Positions 42,647-51,658 of a stretch of 64,000 nt of DNA are shown in pieces. Numbering within the stretch: position 1 is the stretch's first letter; each line of letters starts with the position of its first letter. Position numbers and translations under genes: made by a program. The notes under the pieces were generated by a model, which saw nothing but the letters and a program-made list of their open reading frames with translations, searched no databases and had not been told where the DNA came from. The stretch comes from Pseudomonadota bacterium (GTDB lineage: Bacteria > Pseudomonadota > Alphaproteobacteria > Sphingomonadales > SMXR01), in contig JADFIA010000006.1 in assembly GCA_022566895.1 (NCBI GenBank), positions 1-64,000 of the forward strand, in the 5' to 3' direction.

Positions 42647-45600
42647 TTACTCGTTTTTCCAGTCGGGTATGCGGCCCGGTGTCCACGGCACCTCGGCGCC
42701 AAGTTCCGCCTCAAGCGCTGACAAATCGGCAGCGACGCCGCGCATTGCCTCAAGAACCCCTACAAACTGCTGGCCGGCGATCCGCATAGAGTGGCGGAGA
42801 TTTTGCGAAACCTCGGCCAGTGTATTCATCTGGAAGAAGCTGTATGCGAACAAGCGCGACGAGATCGAGGCCGGCGTCGGCGCCTGACGCGACGACAGCG
42901 ACGTATCGCCGTCAAGGGTCAGGTTAAGGTCCTGCAGGCGCCCCTCTATTTCCCTGAGCCTCTGGTTCTGCGCCTCGTTGACCGTCGCGGTTTCAAGAAA
43001 TCCCTTTTTCAGGTGTTCGATCCGCACCTTGATCTCGTCCACTGCGCGCCCGGCCCCCATGACGGCACGTTGAAAATCCGCAAACTTCCTGTGTTCTGCG
43101 CTGAGCGCATTCAGATCCGCGGCCCTGAAGGTTGCCCCTTCCAGGAGCTTGACCGTGAAGGCCTGGCTTTGCCCAATTTCGACAATTTCCCCGTCAACCC
43201 GTTTGGCCATCGAGACCGTGTAGGTGCCGGGCGCCACCATTGGCCCCTTGGGCGGCCCAAAAAAACCGCCTTGCTGCGGCTTTAGGCTGACCGGGGTGGA
43301 CGACGGGAAGCGCAGATCCCAGGCCACCCGGTGAAAGCCCTTTGCGGTGGGCCCGGTCAGGCGCCGCACGACGTCGCCGTCCGCGTTCATGATCGTAAAG
43401 ATAATCGCCGGCTCTTCCTCGCGGTCCTCGGCCCTGAGTTCCTCCCAGCTCGGATAGGGATTGCCGCCGCCATCTTCTTGCACCTTTTGCTCAGCCTTCC
43501 GCCGGGCCTGCTTCAGGGTTTTGAGACCGTCTTTCAGGTGATAGGAAAAAATCGCCCCGAACGGCGGGTTGGGCGCGGCATAGAAATCCTCCCCCTGCGA
43601 GCCCTTCTTGCTGCCGCCCCAGCGCGTGCGCTCGACATAAAGCCACGGATCCTTGACCCCGAACAGGGTCGCCTCGCGGCTATCGGTGTCGGCCGCCTTG
43701 GTCCGCAATGGCGTGTAATCGTCCAATATATAAAAGCCGCGGCCAAACGTGGCCACCACCAGATCATTCTCGCGGCGCTGAATTTCGAGATCACGCACCG
43801 CGATGGTCGGAATACCCGCTTTCAGCTGGTGCCACTGTTGGCCGCCGTCCTGCGAATAGAACAGCGCAAATTCGGTTCCCGCGAAAAGAAGATCGGGATC
43901 TATATGGTCCTGGACGATCGTATGTACCGTGCCCCGCTCGGGCAGGTTTCCGGCGATCGACACCCAGGTCCGGCCGCGATCGGTGGATTTGTAAAGATAG
44001 GGTTTGAAATCGCCCACTTTGTGATTGTCGAAAGCGGCGAAAATGGTGTCCACATCGTGCAACGAAGTTTCCAAATCTCCTACATAAATAATCTCTGGCA
44101 AGTCTTTGATTTGTTTGAGTTTTGTCCAGTTCTGTCCTCCGTCGTCGGTGACCTGAATCAGGCCGTCATCGGTGCCGGCGTATATCAGCCCCTCTTGCAG
44201 CCGGCTTTCCGTGAGGCTGATGACGCTGCCCCACAGGGATGTGGACATGTTCTTGGCGATCGCGTCGACGCTCCAGACCCGCCCCATGACTTCGAGCGTA
44301 TTGCGGTCGATGCGGCGTGACAGATCGGGGCTGACGGCTTGCCAGGAATCACCCATATCGTCGCTGCGGAAGATCTTTTCGGCCGCATAATAGAGCCGCT
44401 TGTTGTTGTGCGGGCTGATGATCAGGGCCGAATTCCAGTTCCAGCGGTAATCGTTCTCCTCGCCGCCCGGCTGCGGCGTGATATAGACCCGCTCGCCGGT
44501 CTTGCGATCGTAACGCACAAGGTTGCCGTACTGGAGCTGCGAATAGATGATGTCGGGGTTGGTCGGATCGATCTGGGTTTCGAAGCCATCGCCGCCCAGC
44601 GTGATCACCCAGTCGGCGTTGGTGATGCCGTGAATATTACGGGTACGGCTCGGCGCGCCCAGTGAATTGTTGTCCTGGGTGCCGCCGTACACATTATAAA
44701 ATGGAAAATCATAGTCAGGAGTGGCGCGGTAAAATTGGGTGATTGGCAAGTTTTTGATATGCCGCCAGTTTTCGCCGCGATCGAAGCTTTCATAGATGCC
44801 GCCATCGTTGCCGGTCAGCAGATGGTCGGTATCGGCCGGATCGATCCACAAGACATGCTCGTCGACATGCTTGTGCTTGATCCCGAGCCGCTTCCAGGTC
44901 TTGCCGCCATCCTCGGATACGCTTAAAAAAGTATCCATCAGATAGACCCGGTCCGGGTTATGCGGATCGACCACCAGCTCGTTGTAATACTGTGGGCTTC
45001 CGGTCATGCGGCTTGAGCGTTTCTGCCAGGTCGCCCCGAAGTCGGTCGAGCGATAGACCCCCTGATTTTCTTCGTCGGCTTCGATGATGGCGTAAAGAAG
45101 ATCCGGATTGGACGGCGCCATAGCCAAACCGATCCGGCCTTTGTCGCCATCCGGAATGCCCGAGGTAATCTCGACCCAAGACTCGCCGCTGTCGGTCGAG
45201 CGGTGAATGCCACTGCCGGGACCGCCGTCGATCAGGGTCCAAAGATGCCGCCGCCGCTGATAGCTTGAAGCCACCAGATAATCGGGCCGCAACGGATGCT
45301 GTACAATTTCGTTTATTCCTGTGTGTTCGTCGATATGGAGGATCCGGTCCCAGGTCTGGCCGCCATCGCGGGTCCGGTAAAGCCCGCGCTCGCCACCCTC
45401 ATTCCATAAGGGGCCCTGGGCCGCCACATAGACGACATTAGAATCGCGTGGATCGACGATGATCTGCCCGATATGTTCCGATTCCTGCAGCCCTACACGC
45501 TTCCAGCTCTTGCCGGCGTCGATCGATTTATAAACACCATCACCATAGGCGACCGAGCGCTGGCTGTTGTTCTCGCCGCTGCCGACCCAAATTATGTTGG

Positions 45601-45925
45601 GGTTTTTGGGATCAATCTCGACCACGCCAATCGAATAGGACTTCTCACGGTCAAATACGGGCGTCCAAGTGGTGCCCGCGTTTGAGGTCTTCCACAGCCC
45701 GCCAGAGGCAGTGGCGGCGTAATATTCTGCTGTCTTCTCCGGATTTACCGCAAAATCCGTGATTCGGCCCGAAGTCAGGGCCGGTCCCATGCTGCGCAGC
45801 TTCAAGCCGGCAAAGACATCATTGTCGGCCGGCGACTGCTCCTTCTTTTCCGCCGCCTGCGGTCCTGAAATAGAGATTGCTGCGATTAACCCCGTGGCCA
45901 AAAATGCGCGCACCCATCTAGCCAT
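42647..45925 (-). CDS. large exported BNR/sortilin-like beta-propeller protein
   Basis: The 1092-residue product has a signal peptide (RAFLATGLIAAISISGPQA). About ten BNR/VPS10-type blades (SxDxGxTW patterns such as TSNAGTTWTPVF, RTRDGGQTWDRI and VTDDGGQNWTKL) run to about residue 720. The last 370 residues hold an Ig-like segment (RFPSSTPVSLKPQQGGFFG) and a helical C-terminal part. Annotators often call relatives glycosyl hydrolase or sortilin-like, without proven activity. It is probably a periplasmic or surface binding protein. It is upstream of tauE on the same strand, with 115 bp between. Confidence 0.88.
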   Translation of the reverse strand: MARWVRAFLATGLIAAISISGPQAAEKKEQSPADNDVFAGLKLRSMGPALTSGRITDFAVNPEKTAEYYAATASGGLWKTSNAGTTWTPVFDREKSYSIGVVEIDPKNPNIIWVGSGENNSQRSVAYGDGVYKSIDAGKSWKRVGLQESEHIGQIIVDPRDSNVVYVAAQGPLWNEGGERGLYRTRDGGQTWDRILHIDEHTGINEIVQHPLRPDYLVASSYQRRRHLWTLIDGGPGSGIHRSTDSGESWVEITSGIPDGDKGRIGLAMAPSNPDLLYAIIEADEENQGVYRSTDFGATWQKRSSRMTGSPQYYNELVVDPHNPDRVYLMDTFLSVSEDGGKTWKRLGIKHKHVDEHVLWIDPADTDHLLTGNDGGIYESFDRGENWRHIKNLPITQFYRATPDYDFPFYNVYGGTQDNNSLGAPSRTRNIHGITNADWVITLGGDGFETQIDPTNPDIIYSQLQYGNLVRYDRKTGERVYITPQPGGEENDYRWNWNSALIISPHNNKRLYYAAEKIFRSDDMGDSWQAVSPDLSRRIDRNTLEVMGRVWSVDAIAKNMSTSLWGSVISLTESRLQEGLIYAGTDDGLIQVTDDGGQNWTKLKQIKDLPEIIYVGDLETSLHDVDTIFAAFDNHKVGDFKPYLYKSTDRGRTWVSIAGNLPERGTVHTIVQDHIDPDLLFAGTEFALFYSQDGGQQWHQLKAGIPTIAVRDLEIQRRENDLVVATFGRGFYILDDYTPLRTKAADTDSREATLFGVKDPWLYVERTRWGGSKKGSQGEDFYAAPNPPFGAIFSYHLKDGLKTLKQARRKAEQKVQEDGGGNPYPSWEELRAEDREEEPAIIFTIMNADGDVVRRLTGPTAKGFHRVAWDLRFPSSTPVSLKPQQGGFFGPPKGPMVAPGTYTVSMAKRVDGEIVEIGQSQAFTVKLLEGATFRAADLNALSAEHRKFADFQRAVMGAGRAVDEIKVRIEHLKKGFLETATVNEAQNQRLREIEGRLQDLNLTLDGDTSLSSRQAPTPASISSRLFAYSFFQMNTLAEVSQNLRHSMRIAGQQFVGVLEAMRGVAADLSALEAELGAEVPWTPGRIPDWKNE

Positions 45926-46104
45926 TTAAAGACCCCCTACTCGCTATTTGCTTGAACGGATTGGTATTGAGGCATCGACTATCGCCAAGGATAACCGGTT
46001 TGTAAAGCTGCGCTTGCGCTTTGTCCCGATGCTCAGAATCTGACCGCACATTGAAGATGGGCTGGCCAGGCTCTATCTATGGATTGCCAGGAAAGGGGCG
46101 AAGG

Positions 46105-46614
46105 ATGAGCCACACGAGCCCGAACGAAGGTCCCGGCCCTAACGATTTGCCTGAAGATACGAGTGGCCCCCGCGTTTTCGTACCGCCGCCTCTTTTGCCC
46201 GTGGTATTTATCCTCTTGGGCATGCTTTTAGAGCGCTTTTGGCCGTTGGCCATCCCGGCAGGGCCGTTGGTCACTTGGTTGGGCAGAGGGCTGGTCCTGG
46301 CCGGACTGGCGGTCATGATTTCTGTCGGCATCAGGTTCAGGCGTGCAGCCACCGACATTCGCCCCAATAAGCCGACCTCAACCATCGTCACAAACGGCCT
46401 TTTTGGATTTTCGAGGAACCCGATCTACCTCTCGTTCCTGGTACTGCAGCTGGCCGTGGCCCTGATTCTCAATACCTATTGGATCATGATCGCCATGCCG
46501 CTGACCGTGGCCGGGCTTGATCTTTATGTGATTCGCCGCGAGGAAAAATATCTCAGCCGAAAGTTCGGCCAAGAGTACGATGACTACAAGGCAAGAGTCC
46601 GGCGCTGGCTTTAA
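46105..46614 (+). CDS. isoprenylcysteine carboxyl methyltransferase family protein
   Basis: The product is about 169 residues with four or five membrane helices. TNGLFGFSRNPIYLSFLVLQ near residue 95 (the RNPxYL SAM-binding element) and REEKYLSRKFGQEYDDYKAR at the end (the EE motif) define the PEMT/ICMT superfamily. The substrate may be phospholipid, isoprenylated or other lipid. The first 35 residues are polar and proline-rich. ATG 46105 is preceded by GGGGCGAAGG. The open frame reaches 46021, but without a ribosome site. Confidence 0.85.
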   Translation: MSHTSPNEGPGPNDLPEDTSGPRVFVPPPLLPVVFILLGMLLERFWPLAIPAGPLVTWLGRGLVLAGLAVMISVGIRFRRAATDIRPNKPTSTIVTNGLFGFSRNPIYLSFLVLQLAVALILNTYWIMIAMPLTVAGLDLYVIRREEKYLSRKFGQEYDDYKARVRRWL

Positions 46615-46676
46615 TCTTGGCCTAAGGCGCCCAGCCGGCTTGGACCCGGAAGCTGATGCCCCCGGGCCCTGTCGAA

Positions 46677-46753
46677 TGGTCGGAGCGGCGGGATTTGAAC
46701 CCACGACCCCTTCACCCCCAGTGAAGTGCGCTACCAGGCTGCGCTACGCTCCG
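46677..46753 (-). tRNA. tRNA-Pro (anticodon GGG)
   Basis: On the minus strand the acceptor arms CGGAGCG and CGCTCCG pair perfectly. The anticodon stem CTTCA/TGAAG encloses a loop with GGG, reading the proline codon CCC. The T arm carries GGGTTCAAATCCC. The discriminator is A and the CCA end is encoded (46677-46679). tRNA-Pro after merR is the usual order in this alphaproteobacterial block. Confidence 0.96.
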
Positions 46754-46839
46754 TCAGAGCGGCAAGTCCGCTTCCGGGCGCGCACTATACTGCCGGTGCC
46801 GCAGGCAGGCAACCGCGGGCTTGGGGGTCTCATTAAAAT

Positions 46840-47268
46840 TTAAAGCGAGTCGATTGTGTCGCGCAGAGCCTTCAGCTCCTTAAGGATTTCTCTTGCCAGA
46901 TCAAGATCCGCTGAACCGCTCGGCTCGGATTTGACGGGCTCAGGCTCGTGGTCTGCTATCCGAGCGCTTGCCCGTTCTTCATTCCAGGCCTGGACGGTGG
47001 CTTTGACCCCCTGATCTTTCAAGAGTTTCTGCACGCCCTTGATCGTATAGCCGTCATCGTAGAGATGGTGCCGAACGACGCGCAGCAAGTCGACATCCTC
47101 CGGCCGATAGTAGCGGCGGTTGCCGGCCCGCTTCATCGGCCGGATTTGTGAAAACTTTGTTTCCCAGAACCTCAAGACATGCTGCGGCACGTCCAACTCG
47201 TCGGCCGCCTCGCTGATGGTTCGGAATGCTTCCTTGGATTTTCTTGTTTCGCGGTTAGGGCGGCTCAT
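46840..47268 (-). CDS. MerR-family transcriptional regulator
   Basis: This 142-residue protein has an N-terminal winged helix of the MerR type ([25 protein letters not shown] and [20 protein letters not shown]). A short helical C terminus ([21 protein letters not shown]) probably dimerises. No effector cysteines are seen. In alphaproteobacteria this gene habitually follows ihfA and its regulon is not well known. ATG 47268 has GGAG upstream. The open frame reaches 47295. The ihfA stop is 50 bases upstream. Confidence 0.9.
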   Translation of the reverse strand: MSRPNRETRKSKEAFRTISEAADELDVPQHVLRFWETKFSQIRPMKRAGNRRYYRPEDVDLLRVVRHHLYDDGYTIKGVQKLLKDQGVKATVQAWNEERASARIADHEPEPVKSEPSGSADLDLAREILKELKALRDTIDSL

Positions 47269-47318
47269 TCGGGGGCTCCAGCAAAATGGTTCCAATCGGA
47301 ACCTTCAGAAAAAGGGGG

Positions 47319-47627
47319 TCAGCTGCCCCCGGTCAATGATGAGTTTATACGGTCCTTTAAAACCTGGCTTGCACGAAACGACAGAACCCGGCGGGGCTCA
47401 ATCGACACTTCCTCACCGGTCTTGGGATTGCGACCGATCCGGCGACCTTTGTCACGGACAAGAAAGCTGCCGAATGAAGAGATTTTGACGTTTTCCCCGC
47501 TGACCAAACTGCCTGAAATCTCGGACAGAATCGCCTCCACGAGATCGGCAGATTCGTTCCGCGAAAGTCCGACTTCCTGATAAACCGCCTCGGCTAGATC
47601 GGCTCGAGTGACTGTGCGATTGGCCAT
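47319..47627 (-). CDS. ihfA: integration host factor alpha subunit
   Basis: The product is 102 residues: [20 protein letters not shown], then [20 protein letters not shown] and [19 protein letters not shown]. The last includes the conserved beta-arm with its DNA-intercalating proline (RNPKTG). It heterodimerises with IhfB, bends DNA sharply and assists recombination, replication and transcription. It sits between fabH (113 bp upstream) and merR, the standard order. Confidence 0.95.
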   Translation of the reverse strand: MANRTVTRADLAEAVYQEVGLSRNESADLVEAILSEISGSLVSGENVKISSFGSFLVRDKGRRIGRNPKTGEEVSIEPRRVLSFRASQVLKDRINSSLTGGS

Positions 47628-47740
47628 GACGTCCCCCTTGGTTTGCGAGTCTTGGAGGGTATTAAAGAACGATTAATCCGTCAATATCAAAGGGATAAAT
47701 GGATTTATTTAAGCGTTACTCAACGCGATTCGGGCGAGAT

Positions 47741-48718
47741 TTACCAGCGAACGAGGGCCGCACCCCAAGTCAGGCCAGCCCCCATGGCCTCCATGAGCAC
47801 CAGATCGCCGCGTTTGATTCGGCCATCATCGAGCGCAGATTTTAACGCCAGCGGGACCGAGGCGGCCGAAGTGTTGGCGTGTTTATCGATCGTGATAATG
47901 ACCTTGTCCGGCGAAATCCCGAATTTTTTGGCGGTGCCGTCGAGGATTCGTTTGTTGGCCTGGTGTGGTACGATCCAGTCGATATCCTCGGCGGTTAGAC
48001 CGGTTGCTTCCAAGGCCTCGGTAATTACGCTGGAAAGATTGGTCACTGCATGCCGAAAGACCTCGCGGCCGCGCATGCGCAAAAACCCAGCCGTGCGGGT
48101 CGAGGAAACCCCGCCATCGGTGCAAAGAATATCATGGTGCCGGCCGTCGGAATGAAGATGCGAGGTCAGGATCCCGCGGTCGGCGGGCGTGCCGTCGCCG
48201 GAACCGGCTTCCAAAATCACGGCCCCAGCACCGTCACCGAACAGCACACAGGTCGATCGATCCTCCCAGTCCATTATCCGGGAAAAGGTCTCGGCCCCGA
48301 TCACCAGGGCCCGCTCCGCCTGACCCGCCCGAATGAAATTATCAGCTACTGCCAAAGCAAAAATAAAGCCCGAGCAAACCGCCTGCACGTCAAAGGCAAA
48401 TCCGTCATCCATGCCGATCGCGGCCTGCACCTTGGCCGCCGTGGCGGGCATAGTCTGGTCGGGGGTTGAGGTCGCGAGTACAATGACATCGATTTCCGCG
48501 CCCTCGACCCCGGCTGCGGCCAAGGCCTCTTGGCTGGCCCGGATCGCCAGATCCGAGGTCAATTCGTCATCGGCCGCAATGTGGCGTTGGCGGATGCCGG
48601 TTCGCCCGACGATCCATTCGTCGCTCGTATCGACGCGCTCGGCCAGCTCTTCGTTGGTCACGATTCGCTCCGGCAGATAAGACCCGCAGCCGCTGATAAT
48701 GGACCGTACGACGCTCAT
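47741..48718 (-). CDS. fabH: beta-ketoacyl-ACP synthase III
   Basis: This 325-residue enzyme condenses acetyl-CoA with malonyl-ACP to start fatty acid synthesis. The catalytic Cys is in [13 protein letters not shown] near residue 115, His in [12 protein letters not shown] near 250, and Asn in [13 protein letters not shown] near 280 (HANTSAAS in place of the usual GNTSAAS). [17 protein letters not shown] is the family N terminus. Its ATG overlaps the plsX stop by four bases. The open frame to 48793 lies in plsX and is not used. Confidence 0.95.
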   Translation of the reverse strand: MSVVRSIISGCGSYLPERIVTNEELAERVDTSDEWIVGRTGIRQRHIAADDELTSDLAIRASQEALAAAGVEGAEIDVIVLATSTPDQTMPATAAKVQAAIGMDDGFAFDVQAVCSGFIFALAVADNFIRAGQAERALVIGAETFSRIMDWEDRSTCVLFGDGAGAVILEAGSGDGTPADRGILTSHLHSDGRHHDILCTDGGVSSTRTAGFLRMRGREVFRHAVTNLSSVITEALEATGLTAEDIDWIVPHQANKRILDGTAKKFGISPDKVIITIDKHANTSAASVPLALKSALDDGRIKRGDLVLMEAMGAGLTWGAALVRW

Positions 48719-49764
48719 TCGACTCCGACCATTTTTTGTTCCAACTGATCGTGATGGCCAAAGTTCGTCAGGTCGTCCGAAATCAACCGGCAAAGGTTGG
48801 CCCGCGCCATCCGCTCGGCCACTCCGATGGCGGTGGCGAACCCTTTTGGATTGGCATTACCATGGCTCTTGACCACAAGACCGTTAAGACCGAGGAACAC
48901 CGCACCATTATGCGAATTGGGATCAAGATGACTGCGCAGTGCATTGAGACCCGGATTTGCCAGAAAGTATCCGATGCGACTGATAAATCCGGCCTGAAAG
49001 GCGTCCGCCAACATCGCGGAAATCAGCTTGGCGGTGCCTTCTGCGGTCTTGATGGCGATGTTACCCGTAAATCCGTCGGTCACCAGAACATCCACCACAC
49101 CGGCCGAAATTCCATCACCCTCAATGAAGCCCGAGAATTCCAAGGGAAGCGTCGTATCGCGAAGCAACTGTCCTGTTGCCTTGACCGTACCGTGGCCCTT
49201 CAGTTCCTCGACACCAACGTTCAACAGACCGACGGTTGGCCGCTCGAGCCCCAGTACCGTACGGGCGAAGGCAGCCCCCATCACCGCGAATTGCACAAGG
49301 TTTTCGACACCGGCCTCAACGTTCGCCCCAAGATCGAGCATAACCGTATCGCGGCCTCGGGTCGGGATTAGGGTCGCCAAAGCCGGCCGGTCAATCCCCG
49401 GTAACGTCCGGAGCAGGACTTTCGAGAGCGCCATGAGGGCCCCGGTATTGCCGGCCGACACGGCAACTTGCGCCTCGCCGTCCCGCACCGCGGCGACGGC
49501 AAGGCCCATACTTGATTTCTGGCCCCGGCGCACAGCGTTTGAAGGTTTGTCTTCGGCCGTAATCTCGAGGTCGGTATGCCGAATCTCGACCCGGTCGGAT
49601 AGACCGCCGTGCGCGGCAATCAGCGGGTCGAGCACGCCTTGGTCCCCAAAGACTAGGAAATTGGCGTCGGTGATCCTCTTCGTGGCAATCGCCGTGCCCT
49701 CGACGACCATTTCGGCCCCGGAGTCACCTCCCATGGCGTCCAATGCTATTGTCAGTTGGCTCAT
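48715..49764 (-). CDS. plsX: phosphate acyltransferase PlsX
   Basis: This 349-residue enzyme makes acyl-phosphate from acyl-ACP, the first step of glycerophospholipid synthesis by the PlsX/Y route. [19 protein letters not shown], then [39 protein letters not shown] and [18 protein letters not shown] are diagnostic. It is translationally coupled to fabH. The upstream neighbour is the YceD gene. rpmF (L32), found between them in many bacteria, is not present here. Confidence 0.96.
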   Translation of the reverse strand: MSQLTIALDAMGGDSGAEMVVEGTAIATKRITDANFLVFGDQGVLDPLIAAHGGLSDRVEIRHTDLEITAEDKPSNAVRRGQKSSMGLAVAAVRDGEAQVAVSAGNTGALMALSKVLLRTLPGIDRPALATLIPTRGRDTVMLDLGANVEAGVENLVQFAVMGAAFARTVLGLERPTVGLLNVGVEELKGHGTVKATGQLLRDTTLPLEFSGFIEGDGISAGVVDVLVTDGFTGNIAIKTAEGTAKLISAMLADAFQAGFISRIGYFLANPGLNALRSHLDPNSHNGAVFLGLNGLVVKSHGNANPKGFATAIGVAERMARANLCRLISDDLTNFGHHDQLEQKMVGVE

Positions 49765-49831
49765 ATCAATACTCTAACCCATTTGGCCTCGGTCGGTGGG
49801 TGGCTTGAAAGTAACTCAATTCCAAGCCGCT

Positions 49832-50374
49832 TCAAACCCCGTCCGTGATTTTTTTGAGTGCCGAAAACGGCGATCTGGCTTTTCGGTCATCTTCCTCGCT
49901 AAGCATCGCAACGCCCTCAATTGCAGGCGCATCAAGGGTTGCACCCGAGGTTCGCGGAAAGGGATTTATGGCCATCGAGAGATATTGCACGGCAATCTCT
50001 CCAACGTCGACCGGCCCCGCCGGCATTGGTTCAAGGCTGCGGTCTCCCAGTTGCTCTTCAAATTGTCCGATCGGTGTGTCTTCGCTTATCCGATCACTAA
50101 ATCTAATGTTAAAGGATGTATTCACGCGTTCCCATATCGGCTCAAGAGTGATCGAACAATTCTGGTCCAGGGCAGCCTGAATATGTCCGCTCAGATGGAT
50201 ATCCCCACCTGCCGTTACACGCCGGACACCTCCTGCCACTTTGAAGTTATGCAGGACCAGAATTCCCAATCTGTCAGCCAACGCCCTGCACTCGTCTTCG
50301 CTGGCTTCAAACTGAAACTCTGTGAGCTCCACGGTCAGATTCTCAATACTCATATCGCGGCTCAACTCGGGCAC
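49832..50374 (-). CDS. DUF177 (YceD) family protein
   Basis: This 180-residue YceD-like protein includes GDIHLSGHIQAALDQNCSIT near residue 57, the metal- or RNA-related Cys region of the family, and the C-terminal PVDVGEIAVQYLSMAINPFP block. In E. coli YceD is linked to 23S rRNA processing; here it precedes plsX in the conserved order. The GTG at 50374 overlaps the chaperone gene's end by 13 bases and has AAGGGA upstream. An ATG at 50353 is an alternative. Confidence 0.88.
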   Translation of the reverse strand: MPELSRDMSIENLTVELTEFQFEASEDECRALADRLGILVLHNFKVAGGVRRVTAGGDIHLSGHIQAALDQNCSITLEPIWERVNTSFNIRFSDRISEDTPIGQFEEQLGDRSLEPMPAGPVDVGEIAVQYLSMAINPFPRTSGATLDAPAIEGVAMLSEEDDRKARSPFSALKKITDGV

Positions 50375-50952
50375 GATCTGGCTTCCCTTGCTGCTTCACC
50401 CGTGGCTTGGGTCAAGGCGTCAGAAAATTCAGGCTTCAGGAAGTCGTTGAGCGATTTTTGCTCGATCCTGCGGTTTAATGCATCGACATAATTTGCCGTC
50501 CGCGTGAGAACGCCGTCCGCCTGTTTCCGTCCGGCATAAAGATTTCGCCCGAGCGCCTCTTCAAGCGGCTTCCTCTCGGGCAGGACCTTTAGGGCTGCGT
50601 CATAGGCCTCGAACCGCCCGTAGAGTGCCCGCGCCATTCGTTTGACTTGCTTGCCAACGCTCAAATCTCCAATCCCCATTTCGCGAACCGTTCGGTCCAT
50701 ATCGTCAACAAATACACCGACTATGTGCCGGGCCAGCATATGGCCTTCCCGGCCTAACGATTCAAGCCGCCGCATCAACAAAACCAGATGCAGGACCACG
50801 GCGTCGAATCGCCCGTCCAACGTATCCGGAACCGCCAGTTCCTCAAAAAGCACAGGTTGGCGCGCCACCGCGGCAACCGCCGAATAGACCTGCCGGCCAG
50901 GCGCCTTGAACTTTCGGCTCGTAAGCCACCTCATGCCCCTGTCAGTCCCCAT
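50362..50952 (-). CDS. ubiquinol-cytochrome c chaperone (CBP3-like)
   Basis: This 196-residue protein is a bacterial member of the CBP3/UQCC1 chaperone domain, needed for cytochrome bc1 assembly. VYSAVAAVARQPVLFEELAV and FDAVVLHLVLLMRRLESLGR are at the beginning. FVDDMDRTVREMGIGDLSVG, then KQVKRMARALYGRFEAYDAA, form the conserved core. ATG 50952 has AAGGA five bases upstream. An in-frame ATG at 50934 is possible. It is divergent from bamE, as usual in this group. Confidence 0.9.
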   Translation of the reverse strand: MGTDRGMRWLTSRKFKAPGRQVYSAVAAVARQPVLFEELAVPDTLDGRFDAVVLHLVLLMRRLESLGREGHMLARHIVGVFVDDMDRTVREMGIGDLSVGKQVKRMARALYGRFEAYDAALKVLPERKPLEEALGRNLYAGRKQADGVLTRTANYVDALNRRIEQKSLNDFLKPEFSDALTQATGEAAREARSCPS

Positions 50953-51088
50953 GATGGTCCTTATTCCTCAAACCGCGGCACAATTGACAAACCGAGTTTA
51001 CGGTGCCATTTTCGCTCGAACTTTTCCCGGCTTCGAAATAGATCGGCTGGCGGGAAATGGAAACGAACCGGAATCAGCGCGGTATACG

Positions 51089-51589
51089 ATGAATCGGCTA
51101 ATAAAGACCAGAAAATTCAGCCGCTGCAGGGCGGTCGCAGTGGCACTGGCCGTTGGGCTATTGGCTGTCGGTTGCACGACATCGGAACAGATTCGCGGCT
51201 TTTTTGTCGACGAAGAACTGTTCAGTGCCGTCATCCCGGGGATTGATAACGTAAACTCGGTCCGCCGGATGCTTGGCAATCCTTCCTCGGCCGGTACGTT
51301 CGACGCCAGCATTTGGTATTACGTTTCGACCTACACCAAAAAGCGCTCGTTCCTTCACGAAAAGGCCACCAAGCACGGTGTTTTCGCGGTACATTTTGAC
51401 GAAAGAGGCGTTGTTGACGAAGTGACCCGCTATTCGCTTGCCGATACCCGCGAGATCAATCCGCGCAACGACAAAACGCCGACCCGGGGCAGAAAGCTCG
51501 GCTTTTTCGAGCAGATTTTCGGCAACATTGGCCGCTTCGCGGCCGGACCCCCGGGTACGGGCTCGACCGGCGCTCCGCGACCCTACTAG
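51089..51589 (+). CDS. bamE: outer membrane assembly factor BamE (SmpA/OmlA)
   Basis: The product is 166 residues with a signal and lipobox (VALAVGLLAVGC, Cys near residue 28), giving a lipoprotein of the outer membrane. NVNSVRRMLGNPSSAGTFDA (the BamE VxxLxGxP pattern) and IWYYVSTYTKK follow, and the tail is Gly/Pro-rich (GPPGTGSTGAPRPY). It helps BamA fold outer membrane proteins. The open frame reaches 50906, but the lipoprotein signal places the start at 51089. It is divergent from the bc1 chaperone gene. Confidence 0.92.
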   Translation: MNRLIKTRKFSRCRAVAVALAVGLLAVGCTTSEQIRGFFVDEELFSAVIPGIDNVNSVRRMLGNPSSAGTFDASIWYYVSTYTKKRSFLHEKATKHGVFAVHFDERGVVDEVTRYSLADTREINPRNDKTPTRGRKLGFFEQIFGNIGRFAAGPPGTGSTGAPRPY

Positions 51590-51658
51590 TTACGAAATTG
51601 ACAGCGAAAGAAAGGGCGCGGCCAAGCCGCCCCTTGATCATTTCTCCTGGCGCCGGGA

